From an uncultured Sphaerochaeta sp. (GTDB lineage Bacteria; Spirochaetota; Spirochaetia; Sphaerochaetales; Sphaerochaetaceae), in assembly GCF_963676285.1 (NCBI RefSeq), contig NZ_OY781062.1, forward strand, positions 1 to 64,000: a stretch of 64,000 bases of DNA, given 5' to 3'. Shown one piece after another: positions 8,947 to 17,303 of this stretch (positions within the stretch are counted from its first letter, which is position 1; the number at the start of each line of letters is the position of its first letter). The notes under the pieces were generated by a model. It did not search any database. It was given only the letters and a program-made list of their open reading frames with translations, and was not told the DNA's origin. The position numbers were made by a program, and so were the translations under genes.

Positions 8947-9120
8947 TTATTCGCCTTTCTCTGCCTGAATTTCTTTTCTGCGCTCTTTGGCAAGCTTTGC
9001 AATTTCAGCCAGAGCCTTGCGAGCTCTTGCAGCCGATACCTTGACTCCCTTCTCGGTGAACTTCTGGTTTTCTGCCAGATAGGTCTCATACTGCGCAACA
9101 ATCTGCTCGTGAATAGTCAT
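8947..9120 (-). CDS. Hc1-like small histone-type DNA-binding protein
   Basis: A 57-residue, lysine- and arginine-rich protein. The core VSAARARKALAEIAKLAKE (about residues 29-47) followed by RRKEIQ resembles the histone H1-like Hc1 family known from Chlamydia and many Bacteroidetes, which coats and condenses DNA. Here only the folded helical part exists; the long lysine/alanine tail of chlamydial Hc1 is absent. The start is ATG 9120 because GGAGGA stands 4 bases ahead; an upstream ATG at 9132 would overlap that site. It has its own promoter and terminator and so is probably well expressed. Binding to nucleic acid is inferred from family and charge. Confidence 0.75.
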   Translation of the reverse strand: MTIHEQIVAQYETYLAENQKFTEKGVKVSAARARKALAEIAKLAKERRKEIQAEKGE

Positions 9121-9148
9121 GTATTCCTCCATGTGTCTAGGTTAATTC

Positions 9149-9176
9149 ATTCTACCATGATTTCACCCTTTCGCAA
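9149..9176 (-). promoter_or_regulatory. Promoter of the Hc1-like gene
   Basis: TTGCGA (9171-9176) and TAGAAT (9149-9154) are 16 bases apart on the minus strand, and a TG one base upstream makes an extended -10. It is one of the better sigma-70 promoters in the window. Confidence 0.65.
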
Positions 9177-9213
9177 GTAAAAAACCGGTATTTAGTGCTC
9201 TAAAACGCTATTT

Positions 9214-10353
9214 TTACGATATTTTTCGGCCTTTCCAATCGAATCCCCTCCCTGTGAGCACCAAGAAGAGCCCATGGAGATACATGAGCACCACGAAGAA
9301 AACAGTGATATGGGCCAAAAATGCTGAAGAAAATGAGAATTTGAAGAACTTGGCGTTGATCACCCAGGCTGCAAGAAAGAGGAGCGTGCCTGCGAGGCTG
9401 GGCATGATGGTAATCAAGGATTCGCCCGCTAAAGCAAGATAGAGCGGGAGAAACGGGGAGAAGGCGAGAATTATCAGTACGAGGACAATTGCGAGGATAA
9501 GAATGGTACTGATCCACCCTCGTTTGACCACTCCGTTGATGGAACGCTCTAGGCCATGGAAGGCTTCCTTGAACGAGGGGAACATTTCACAGGTCAGTGC
9601 TTCACTCATCGGTGCGAAGAGTTGTTTCTCCCGTAATTTGACACAGCTGCGAGCAAGGAGGACGTCATCACATATTTCGCTCTTGATGTGTGAAAATCCT
9701 TCCATATGATTGAGTGCACTACGGCTAAGGAACATATACTGTCCGATCGCCATGGCAAACATGGGAAACTGGAGTCGTTCCTGGAGCCTGAAAGGTACAT
9801 AGAGGGTAGGGTTGAACAGCATCGCACTCACCAATAACTCAACACCTATGTTCCTGGTAAGCTGCTTGGGATAGCCGCTGAGCATGGAGGCATTATGTCC
9901 CTTGAGCAGCGAAAGCCCATAGGTGACAGAGTCTGGATTGTGTACCGTATCGGCATCTGTGAAGAGCAGATAGTCGCCTCTACTTGCCTCATAGAGTTGC
10001 TGCATTGCAAAGATCTTTCCCCTCCAGCCTCTCTCCAGAGGTTTTCCTGGAATAAGACGGACACGTCCATCTTCCTGGCAAAGTGTTCGTACAATATTTG
10101 CAGTATCATCATCAGAACCGTCATCAAGAATAAGAATCTCAAGATTCGTATGGTTCTGCTCAAGCAGTGAACGTACGCAGGGGCCAATGGTATGTTCCTC
10201 ATTCCTCGCAGGGATCAAGACACTGACCAACTCATCGGAGCATTCCAATCGTATGGTACTCTGTAGGTCGGATAGATAGCGGATATTGGAGAGTGTAAGG
10301 ATGAAAGCGTACAACCCCAGGACGCCTATTATGAGAGAGAGGATCATACTCAT
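9214..10353 (-). CDS. Membrane-anchored family 2 glycosyltransferase
   Basis: A 379-residue GT-A glycosyltransferase that moves a sugar from a nucleotide donor to a lipid or polysaccharide acceptor at the inner membrane. One hydrophobic helix lies at the N-terminus (residues 3-22). The GT2 domain follows with VSVLIPARNEEHTIGPCV, LEILILDDGSDDDT and the metal-binding YLLFTDADT (about residue 135). Three or four hydrophobic segments fill the C-terminal 90 residues. It resembles CrtQ/HpnB-like membrane glycosyltransferases, but the acceptor cannot be named. It overlaps the upstream TPR gene by 4 bases, so the two are translationally coupled. No clear terminator follows. Confidence 0.85.
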   Translation of the reverse strand: MSMILSLIIGVLGLYAFILTLSNIRYLSDLQSTIRLECSDELVSVLIPARNEEHTIGPCVRSLLEQNHTNLEILILDDGSDDDTANIVRTLCQEDGRVRLIPGKPLERGWRGKIFAMQQLYEASRGDYLLFTDADTVHNPDSVTYGLSLLKGHNASMLSGYPKQLTRNIGVELLVSAMLFNPTLYVPFRLQERLQFPMFAMAIGQYMFLSRSALNHMEGFSHIKSEICDDVLLARSCVKLREKQLFAPMSEALTCEMFPSFKEAFHGLERSINGVVKRGWISTILILAIVLVLIILAFSPFLPLYLALAGESLITIMPSLAGTLLFLAAWVINAKFFKFSFSSAFLAHITVFFVVLMYLHGLFLVLTGRGFDWKGRKIS

Positions 10354-11102
10354 AGACTCTCCTCAGTTTCCCTGATATACCCATCAAGGGTAGGGTCGAA
10401 TGCATAGATTGCCTTCGCGGCTGAAAAATATCCCAGTGCCTTGTCCCACTCTTCCCTGTCCATGCAAATACGTCCAATACCTACATATATGCTCGAAAGG
10501 TCCCATTTGTTGAGCTGTGAAGGTCCTGCTTCAAGCAATGTGAGAAAGAGTGAGAGAGCCTCATTTTTATCACCTCCTGCAAAGGAAGGTGCGTAGAGAA
10601 GGCTGTTGGCTTTCATCAGTATGGCATATATCTGGTTGGGATACTGAGCATAGGCTTTCTTGATCTTGGAGTTGCTGCTGATACCTTTTGCAAGTCTTGA
10701 TGGGTTGATAAGGTAATAGATGGAATCAATCTCAGCTTCCCCCATCAAGTGAAAAAATGAACCATCTGGAAGACGTTTCAAAGAGGATTCAGCTTCCTTG
10801 AGCAGTTCCTTTGCTCTCTTAGTATCCGGCTTCTCTATTTCGGTGTAGAGTCTCGCAAGCATTGTCGTGCTGCGTATGGCAAGCACAGTCTGCTTTTCTT
10901 CCTGTAGAACAGGATGTAAGAGCATCTGATCCCGTATCTGTTCACCCTGCATGGTATCTCCCTCTCCTCGCACAACATCCATAAATTGCACAAAAGGTTC
11001 ATGTTCACCAAGAAAGTCGTAGTCATCATCGAGGGATGCTACAGCTGCAAGTGTATGAGTGAGAAATAACACGATACTTACAGTGATGCATAGTCTCCGC
11101 AT
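10350..11102 (-). CDS. Exported TPR-like protein of unknown function
   Basis: A 250-residue protein with a signal peptide (MRRLCITVSIVLFLTHTLA) and helical repeats. The C-terminal part, from SFAGGDKNEALSLFLTLLE to REEWDKALGYFSAAKAI, shows the small/large residue pattern of tetratricopeptide repeats, which usually mount protein-protein contacts. It is likely periplasmic or outer-membrane associated. The start is ATG 11102, 4 bases after the U32 gene stop. It lies between a U32-family gene and a membrane glycosyltransferase in a tightly packed operon, but nothing identifies a partner. Confidence 0.72.
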   Translation of the reverse strand: MRRLCITVSIVLFLTHTLAAVASLDDDYDFLGEHEPFVQFMDVVRGEGDTMQGEQIRDQMLLHPVLQEEKQTVLAIRSTTMLARLYTEIEKPDTKRAKELLKEAESSLKRLPDGSFFHLMGEAEIDSIYYLINPSRLAKGISSNSKIKKAYAQYPNQIYAILMKANSLLYAPSFAGGDKNEALSLFLTLLEAGPSQLNKWDLSSIYVGIGRICMDREEWDKALGYFSAAKAIYAFDPTLDGYIRETEESL

Positions 11103-11106
11103 GTCT

Positions 11107-12390
11107 TTATTTAACCATAGATTCCCTGCGGATGATATAACCTTTCTCAATCGGCTTGGTTGTTTTGATGTACTGGGTCTTTCCATGGTCAGCTTGCCCT
11201 ACCGGCATATGGTCAGCATCAAGCAGGGTGAATCCTTCGTCCTCAATCTTCGGTACATCCTTGGAAATATACTCTATCTTCATGGTGTCCTTGATCTGGT
11301 TCTTCAGGTCCAATGTGTAGATACCATCAGCTACCTTCTCACCGACAAACCCACAGAAGAGATAGTTTCTCTCATATCCTTTCTCTGTACTCTTGTCGAT
11401 TGACTCACCCATCACAGGATCTACCGGTCCGTGACCAAAGAAAAATCCTGTGGAGTACTCACGATGGCTGATATTGAACAAGTCCTCCCGGTATTCCTTC
11501 CAGCTCTCATCGCCGGTTTTCAGGCTATCGAGTGCTTTTCTATATGCCCTGGTTACCACAGCCACGTAGTAGCTGCTCTTCATCCTGCCTTCAATCTTCA
11601 AGGAATCCACACCGGCGTCAACGAGTTCTCCCAAGTGGTCTATCATGCATAGGTCCTTGCTGGAGAGTATGGTGGTATACCCATCCTGTTCAGAGATAGG
11701 GTAGTAGACACCACTTCGTTGCTCTTCTTCCAAGGCCAATGCTCCACTTCTCAGGACATCCTCGATTGCATCTGTGGTTGCCAGACGGTAGTTCCACCTA
11801 CAGGTATGACTGCAATCCCCCTGGTTAGCACTTCTGCCAGCAAGATGGCTGGAGAGCAGGCATCGGCCGGAGTAGGCCATGCACATAGCCCCATGGACGA
11901 ATACTTCCAGCTGAAGGTCGGGATTTGCATCCTTGATCCGTTTGATGTCATCCAGAGGTGTTTCCCTGCCCAGTATTACACGGGAGAATCCCATATTTCT
12001 GTACATGGAGGCACTACTGGAATTGGTACAGCTGGCCTGTGTTGAGAGGTGAAGTTCAACGTCATCTCCCAGTGCATCTTGCAGGATGGGAACAAGTCCC
12101 AAGTCGCTGATGATGAATGCATCGAAGGGCCAGGATTTGATGATCCCCATCTGTTCCTGCAATGAGGAGAGCTTTTGCTCATCAAAAATCATGTTCAGCG
12201 TGCCATACAAGCGTTTCCCGCTTGATTGTTTCAAACGGGAAACCTCCTGTAAGTCTTTTTCACTGAAGTTCTTGGCATTGGCACGCAAGGAGAAGTCACT
12301 CAGTCCCATGTATGCTGCGTCCGCACCATATTCAAATGCAAGACGCAGCTTTTCTAGGTTACCTGCAGGACTCAGTAACTCAACGCTCAC
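11107..12390 (-). CDS. Peptidase U32 family protein (TrhP-like)
   Basis: A 427-residue member of the U32 family. It starts with the family's ELLSPAGNLEKLRLAFEYGA and contains the signature EVFVHGAMCMAYSGRC (about residues 160-175) with conserved cysteines, plus SKDLCMIDHLGELVDAG and SLKIEGRMKS. Despite the peptidase name, characterised bacterial relatives of this length (TrhP/YegQ) take part in prephenate-dependent hydroxylation of tRNA uridine 34, and RlhA acts on 23S rRNA. An RNA-modifying role is therefore more likely than proteolysis, but the exact target is inference. Its first 11 bases overlap the end of lon. Confidence 0.9.
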   Translation of the reverse strand: MSVELLSPAGNLEKLRLAFEYGADAAYMGLSDFSLRANAKNFSEKDLQEVSRLKQSSGKRLYGTLNMIFDEQKLSSLQEQMGIIKSWPFDAFIISDLGLVPILQDALGDDVELHLSTQASCTNSSSASMYRNMGFSRVILGRETPLDDIKRIKDANPDLQLEVFVHGAMCMAYSGRCLLSSHLAGRSANQGDCSHTCRWNYRLATTDAIEDVLRSGALALEEEQRSGVYYPISEQDGYTTILSSKDLCMIDHLGELVDAGVDSLKIEGRMKSSYYVAVVTRAYRKALDSLKTGDESWKEYREDLFNISHREYSTGFFFGHGPVDPVMGESIDKSTEKGYERNYLFCGFVGEKVADGIYTLDLKNQIKDTMKIEYISKDVPKIEDEGFTLLDADHMPVGQADHGKTQYIKTTKPIEKGYIIRRESMVK

Positions 12391-14842
12391 GCAATGCCTC
12401 CCTCACGGCAAGGGCTACTGCCTTGCTGATCGTCTCTGCATCGCTGGAGCTTGAGGGCATGAGGATTGGCTGCATGGCTTCTCGCTTTTCATCATCAGGG
12501 AAAGCGAGTGCCAGCACTTCTTCAATGCTTCCTACAAGATGGAAGTTGACACCTTGGGTCACCTGTTCATCCAGTTTGTCCAGATCACGCTTGTTGAACT
12601 GTGGGATGATGATGTCCTTGATCTTGTTTCGTCTTGCAGCGAGGACCTTCTCCTTCAATCCTCCAATCGGCATTACTTTTCCCTTCAGGCTCAATTCACC
12701 GGTCATGGCCAGATCAGGGGCAATGACTTGGTTTGTCACCAAGGAGTAGAGCGCAACAGTCATGGTAATACCAGCCGATGGGCCATCTTTCGGGGTGGCT
12801 CCCTCCGGTACATGAAGATGGATCGAGTTATGCTCAAACCAGCTGGGATCGATCTTTCTCTCCAGGGCATGGGCTTTCACCCAGGTATAGGCAAGGCTGA
12901 CTGATTCCTGCATGACTTCCCCAAGTTGGCCGGTGAGTTTTATCTCTCCCTTGCCGGGGGTATTCTGTGCTTCGATGATCAGGGTATCCCCACCCATACT
13001 GGTCCAAGCGAGGCCGATAGCCATTCCTGGTCTGTCTGCCTTGAGTATTTCATCCTCAACAAAGATAGGTTGGCCAAGCAGCTCATACAACAATTTCTCG
13101 TTTATGGTCACAGGGAGTTTCTCTTCAGGATTCTCCGTAAGCATAAGCGCAACCTTTCGGTTGATCTTATGCAGGGACTTCTCGAAGTTTCTGACCCCTG
13201 CCTCTCGTGCATACTCATCAGCAATCTTTCTGAGAATCTTTGATGGATATCGAATCTCACTTTTGCTCAATCCATGTTTCTCCAAGGATTTTGGTACCAG
13301 GTACTTCTTTCCTATGGCCAGTTTCTCGTCACTGGTGTATCCAGCAAGCTGGATGATTTCCATACGGTCAAGCAGGGGACGGGGTATCGTCTCCAGGGTA
13401 TTGGCTGTAACAATGAACAGTACTTCACTGACATCGAAAGGAATATCCAGGTATGTGTCCCTGAATGTATTATTCTGCTCCGGGTCAAGCACCTCAAGCA
13501 GCGCACTTGCAGGATCACCCTGATAGGAGACACCCATCTTGTCGATCTCATCGATCAAGAAAACGGGGTTCTTACTCTTGGTGATTCTTAGGCCTTGGAT
13601 GATCTTACCGGGCATGGCACCGATATAGGTTCTTCTGTGTCCCTTGATCTCACTCTCGTCATTCATACCACCGACTGAAAAACGGAAATATTCCTTTTTC
13701 AGAGATCTGGCGATGGAAACTCCCACACTGGTCTTACCGACTCCTGGAGGGCCAACAAGACAGATGATTGAACCCTTGGTGTCCTGTTTTTTCTTTCTAA
13801 CAGCGAGGAACTCAAGGATACGATCCTTTACGTCCTTCATGCCGTAATGGTCACGCTCAAGGATTTTCCTGGCACTTTCAATGCTGAAGTTCTCAGGTTT
13901 TGGTTCCTTCCAGGGAAGGTCACTTATAATCTCCAGGTAGGTCCTGGTGAGTGAATACTCAGGACTGGAGGGATCCATTCCTTCAAGTCGCCCCATTTCA
14001 CGGTCAACGGTCTCCTTCGCCTCTTCGGATAGGGGAAGGTTCTTGAATTTTGTCTTCAATCGGTTGATTAGCTCGGTCTTGGGGTTTGTGGAGAGTCCCA
14101 ATTCCTGTTGGATGGACTTCAGCTCCTCACGGAGGAAATAATCCCGTTGGTTCTTCTCAATCTTCTGGTTCACCCTTGCCTGGATCTTGGCCTGGACTTG
14201 GGCGATATTTTGCTCGTTCTTGATAAATACCAAAACTTTTTCGATACGTCGCCGTACCACCAGGGTCTCGAGAATTTCCTGTTGTTGTTTCCTCTCTACA
14301 TTCAGGATACTGGCAATAAAATCCGCCAATTTTCCTGGATGGTCGATATTGACCATGTTAAGCCGCATCTCTTCACTGAAGAGTTGGTTGTTCTTGGTCA
14401 GTTGTTTCATTTCCGTAAGCAAGAGACGAGTCCATGCACGGAGCTCTTCCTGCTCATCTTCGATATCCTCAAGGTACTGAACCTCTGCGACCAGATACGG
14501 ACCGCTGGGATAGTACTGTTTGGTCTCAAAACGCTTCAGCGTTGAGATGAAGATACTGATTCCTCCATCGGGGAGTTTGATTTTCTTAACGATTTTGGCA
14601 ACGGTCCCTATCGTATAGAGATTTTTCTCTGAGTACTCTTCTTCGTCATTGTCTTCTTTGACAAGCAGAAGTCCAAGGAAGCCACCGTGCTTTATAGCCT
14701 GGTTGACGATTTCGACATCTTGGTTGTCTGTGATCATCAACGGGGTGAATAGTCCTGGGAAAACCGGATTACCAGTAACCGGGAGTATGAATAGGTTATT
14801 GGGAAGCAGTTGCTCAATCGGCATCAGTTCCTGTTCAGACAT
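12380..14842 (-). CDS. lon: ATP-dependent protease La
   Basis: Lon is a hexameric cytoplasmic AAA+ serine protease that degrades misfolded and regulatory proteins. The 820-residue protein has an N-terminal LON substrate domain (about residues 8-200), Walker A GPPGVGKTS (about 365), Walker B PVFLIDEIDKMG, and the C-terminal protease domain with the catalytic serine in PKDGPSAGITM (about 688) and a lysine about 43 residues later in LAARRNKIKDI. The start is ATG 14842 because GGAGG stands 5 bases ahead; the frame extends upstream through non-homologous sequence. The leader holds a dyad whose arm is repeated across the start codon (see the 14866-14894 entry). Confidence 0.97.
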   Translation of the reverse strand: MSEQELMPIEQLLPNNLFILPVTGNPVFPGLFTPLMITDNQDVEIVNQAIKHGGFLGLLLVKEDNDEEEYSEKNLYTIGTVAKIVKKIKLPDGGISIFISTLKRFETKQYYPSGPYLVAEVQYLEDIEDEQEELRAWTRLLLTEMKQLTKNNQLFSEEMRLNMVNIDHPGKLADFIASILNVERKQQQEILETLVVRRRIEKVLVFIKNEQNIAQVQAKIQARVNQKIEKNQRDYFLREELKSIQQELGLSTNPKTELINRLKTKFKNLPLSEEAKETVDREMGRLEGMDPSSPEYSLTRTYLEIISDLPWKEPKPENFSIESARKILERDHYGMKDVKDRILEFLAVRKKKQDTKGSIICLVGPPGVGKTSVGVSIARSLKKEYFRFSVGGMNDESEIKGHRRTYIGAMPGKIIQGLRITKSKNPVFLIDEIDKMGVSYQGDPASALLEVLDPEQNNTFRDTYLDIPFDVSEVLFIVTANTLETIPRPLLDRMEIIQLAGYTSDEKLAIGKKYLVPKSLEKHGLSKSEIRYPSKILRKIADEYAREAGVRNFEKSLHKINRKVALMLTENPEEKLPVTINEKLLYELLGQPIFVEDEILKADRPGMAIGLAWTSMGGDTLIIEAQNTPGKGEIKLTGQLGEVMQESVSLAYTWVKAHALERKIDPSWFEHNSIHLHVPEGATPKDGPSAGITMTVALYSLVTNQVIAPDLAMTGELSLKGKVMPIGGLKEKVLAARRNKIKDIIIPQFNKRDLDKLDEQVTQGVNFHLVGSIEEVLALAFPDDEKREAMQPILMPSSSSDAETISKAVALAVREALRER

Positions 14843-14865
14843 AGCGCCTCCAATATTACAAATAC

Positions 14866-14894
14866 GTTCAGACAAGTGTGCAACTCGTCTGAAC
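14866..14894 (-). promoter_or_regulatory. Dyad in the lon leader with a third arm at the start codon
   Basis: GTTCAGAC (14866-14873) and GTCTGAAC (14887-14894) form an 8-bp perfect inverted repeat with three further inner pairs (AGT/ACT). It lies 24 bases before the lon start and 36 bases after the stop of the upstream transporter gene. The same 8-mer occurs once more at 14833-14840, across the last base of the start codon and codons 2-4. No T run follows, so it does not look like a standard terminator. It is either a protein operator or an RNA switch. Confidence 0.6.
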
Positions 14895-14929
14895 CAAAGG
14901 TACTCAATCTTTTTCCCAAAGGAAAGTCA

Positions 14930-15571
14930 CTACTTCTGTTTTGCCATCCATTTTACCCCAAGATAACAGAGAGGGGTGTCGATAAGAGCAAAGAGTACCT
15001 TAAAGAGCCAATAGGGGATGATCAGGGAGAACACATAAGCGGCTGTAAACTTGGGTGTGAGCTGGTAGAAGGCAATGAACATAAAGATAACGGTATCAAT
15101 GAACTGGCTGGTCATTGTACTGAGATTGTTCCTGAGCCAGAGCATCTTTCCCTTATTCAGTTTTTTGAATTGTAGGAAGATTGAGATGTCAATTGTCTGG
15201 CTGATGGCAAAGCTGATAAGGCTTGCCAGGCTCATACGCATACTCATACCAAAAATTTGTTGATACTGCGTCTGTAGGTCCCATGTCTCATGTGGTTTGA
15301 TCTGGACAAACAAGCCTGTAACCACAAATAGGATAACCAACATGAAGATGGAGTACCTCACGAAGATTGAGGCATGCTGGTGACCTTTTACCTCTCCTAC
15401 AATATCGGTAACCAAGAAGAGCACAGGCATGAAAAAGATTCCTACCGATACACGTACGCCAAACAGGCTGATAATCTTGCTTCCAACGGTGTTAACTACG
15501 ATCATTCCTGTGATGTACAGGGCAAAGAGAAAGAACTCTTTTTTGTCCAATGCTGTTGTCTGTGTTTCCAT
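14930..15571 (-). CDS. Queuosine precursor transporter family protein (DUF165)
   Basis: A 213-residue integral membrane protein of the YhhQ/VUT-1 family, which takes up queuosine precursors such as preQ0 for tRNA modification. About six hydrophobic segments are visible, with family-typical stretches VNTVGSKIISLFGV, VTDIVGEVKG and SQFIDTVIFMFIAFY. I chose ATG 15571 because GAGGA lies 5 bases upstream and the transmembrane domain then begins at about residue 12; the longer frame adds 18 residues with no ribosome binding site. It is followed by lon on the same strand, with the dyad between them. Confidence 0.88.
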   Translation of the reverse strand: METQTTALDKKEFFLFALYITGMIVVNTVGSKIISLFGVRVSVGIFFMPVLFLVTDIVGEVKGHQHASIFVRYSIFMLVILFVVTGLFVQIKPHETWDLQTQYQQIFGMSMRMSLASLISFAISQTIDISIFLQFKKLNKGKMLWLRNNLSTMTSQFIDTVIFMFIAFYQLTPKFTAAYVFSLIIPYWLFKVLFALIDTPLCYLGVKWMAKQK

Positions 15572-15646
15572 GGGTTCCTCACTTAACTTTGCGCAAGTGT
15601 ATCTGAAAGATTGGATATGGGTCAAATGCTATCCGGATATATTGCA

Positions 15647-15675
15647 TTGTGATTCAGCGTAATTTTTGTTATACA
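15647..15675 (+). promoter_or_regulatory. Candidate promoter of the island SDR gene
   Basis: TTGTGA (15647-15652) and TATACA (15670-15675) are 17 bases apart, with TG one base before the -10. A 10-bp palindrome TATCCGGATA sits just upstream at 15630-15639 and could be an operator. It differs from the operator in front of the GntR gene. Confidence 0.5.
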
Positions 15676-15695
15676 GAGATAAAAAGGGAGAAAAT

Positions 15696-16439
15696 ATGAT
15701 GCGTTTGACAAATAAAACCGTTCTGATCACTGGGGGTACGAGAGGTATAGGGAAGGCAATGACATATCAATTTGCGGCAGAAGGCGCAAGAATTGCTCTG
15801 CTTGTACGTAGAGATGTAGATGAATTCGTACAGGAATTACAATCCTTGGGCTATTCAGTAATAGCCATCAGAACCGATATCACAGATTATGATCAGGTCA
15901 ATCAGGCGATTAATACCGTGATTGAAAAGTTTGGCACAATAGATATTCTGGTTAATAACGCAGCAACAATTGCCCGTGGTAATGTACTTGAGATGACCAT
16001 GGAACAATGGAAAGAGGTCATGGATGTGAATCTGAATGCGGCGTTTTATTGCTGCAAAGCGATTATTCCACATTTTATTGAGAATGGGAAAGGAAATATC
16101 ATCAATATGTCCTCAGTTGCAGCAAAATGTGGTGATATCACAGCTGCTCCTGTCTATGGAACTTCAAAAGGAGCCCTCACAACCTTGACTAGATCCTTGG
16201 CTCGTCAATTGGCTTGTCATGCTATCCGTGTAAATGCTATTGCTCCTCATGCAATAGTAACAGAAATGAGCGGACAATGGTCGGAGGATAAGCGTAAACA
16301 GGTAGTTTCTTCGATACCTATGGGAAGAATGGGGAGTGTTGATGAGGTTGCCATGACGGCACTTTTCCTCGCAACTGATGAAGCTCCTTTCATTACTGGG
16401 GAGACTATTAACATCAACGGTGGTTATCTCATGGATTAA
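15696..16439 (+). CDS. SDR-family dehydrogenase (FabG-like)
   Basis: A 247-residue classical short-chain dehydrogenase/reductase: NAD(P)-binding TGGTRGIGKA (about residues 11-20), DILVNNAA, and catalytic serine, tyrosine and lysine in NMSSVAAK and YGTSKGAL. It most likely oxidises or reduces a hydroxy/keto group of a sugar acid or polyol rather than acting in fatty-acid synthesis, because it sits at the edge of a carboxylate-uptake island. The start is ATG 15696, with AAAGGGAG 5 bases ahead. Its codons are AT-richer than those of flanking housekeeping genes. It converges on the PIG-L gene, with a shared hairpin between them. Confidence 0.88.
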   Translation: MMRLTNKTVLITGGTRGIGKAMTYQFAAEGARIALLVRRDVDEFVQELQSLGYSVIAIRTDITDYDQVNQAINTVIEKFGTIDILVNNAATIARGNVLEMTMEQWKEVMDVNLNAAFYCCKAIIPHFIENGKGNIINMSSVAAKCGDITAAPVYGTSKGALTTLTRSLARQLACHAIRVNAIAPHAIVTEMSGQWSEDKRKQVVSSIPMGRMGSVDEVAMTALFLATDEAPFITGETININGGYLMD

Positions 16440-16445
16440 TTACTC

Positions 16446-16472
16446 TATGAGCTAGAATCGCTCTAGCTCATA
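16446..16472. terminator. Bidirectional hairpin between convergent genes
   Basis: A perfect 11-bp stem (TATGAGCTAGA at 16446-16456, TCTAGCTCATA at 16462-16472) with a 5-base loop sits between the SDR and PIG-L stop codons. T runs on either side are weak. Confidence 0.6.
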
Positions 16473-16488
16473 AAGAGAACTCATTTTC

Positions 16489-17229
16489 CTATTTTCTTTC
16501 TGAAATTGGTAATTGTGTACCTACATATGGAGAGAATCGTTTGAATCCTTCGGCGTATTCTATGTCAAGTTTGGTCCATACCCTAGCTTGAAATGCTCGA
16601 TGACGCGCGAAATGAATATAAAAATCCTTTAGCTGGGGTTGGCATGCAAATTGTTTAATTGCTTCAATTTTTTCTTCATGTACGCTGCTCACATCAATAT
16701 AAAAATCTGGAGAAAATTGATTGAATTCACTCATAGGGACTGTTGGTTCGAAGAAATAAATATTGGGATAGTATTGTGCTTTTGTATCTGGTAAGGCACC
16801 TAGTTGAGACGCACTGTTGCATGCCATAACTACTGCGTTTCCGGTTATAGCATGGTCTGGATTGGTTGGGTCAGTTGTAAAGTGAGTGAAGATGATTTCT
16901 GGTCTAATTTCCAGAATACGAGAGATTAAGAATCGAGTACGCGTTGCATCAATAGTTAGCGGGTAGTCATCCCAATCAAGAAATTCAATCGTAGCACCAA
17001 TTTTCTTGGCAGCCTCTGTTGATTCTTGTTTCCGAATAGATGCACATTCTTCATACGTACCAGTTGGATTTGTCTTCCAATATCCTGCAGACTCGCCATG
17101 GGTACCGCACGTTAAAGCGATGATGTGTATTGAATAACCCATATTAGCATATGTGATTAATGTTCCGCCAGCTCTTGTACAATAATCTGCAGCGTGTGCA
17201 CTAATAACGAGAATATCTTTTTGGCCCAT
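16489..17229 (-). CDS. PIG-L/LmbE superfamily protein, GalB-like
   Basis: A 246-residue zinc-dependent PIG-L-fold protein. Most family members (sugar N-deacetylases) begin with AHPDDE. Here the first motif is SAHAADYCTRAGG (about residues 10-22), which keeps the zinc-ligand histidine and aspartate but otherwise matches the branch containing GalB, the 4-oxalomesaconate hydratase of gallate breakdown. The second metal motif, DPTNPDHAITG, is present. It is the last gene of the TRAP operon. A hydratase or hydrolase acting on an acidic intermediate is plausible; a deacetylase remains possible. Confidence 0.8.
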   Translation of the reverse strand: MGQKDILVISAHAADYCTRAGGTLITYANMGYSIHIIALTCGTHGESAGYWKTNPTGTYEECASIRKQESTEAAKKIGATIEFLDWDDYPLTIDATRTRFLISRILEIRPEIIFTHFTTDPTNPDHAITGNAVVMACNSASQLGALPDTKAQYYPNIYFFEPTVPMSEFNQFSPDFYIDVSSVHEEKIEAIKQFACQPQLKDFYIHFARHRAFQARVWTKLDIEYAEGFKRFSPYVGTQLPISERK

Positions 17230-17249
17230 ACTAATTGCTCCATACTAGT

Positions 17250-17282
17250 GAAAGAATAAAATGGGCTACAAACCTGTAGCCC
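17250..17282 (-). terminator. Intra-operon terminator-like hairpin before the PIG-L gene
   Basis: An 8-bp stem (GGGCTACA at 17263-17270, TGTAGCCC at 17275-17282) is followed on the minus strand by ATTTTATTCTTT. It may lower transcription of the last gene relative to those upstream. Confidence 0.6.
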
Positions 17283-17303
17283 GAACAACATTTACTATTA
17301 GTC

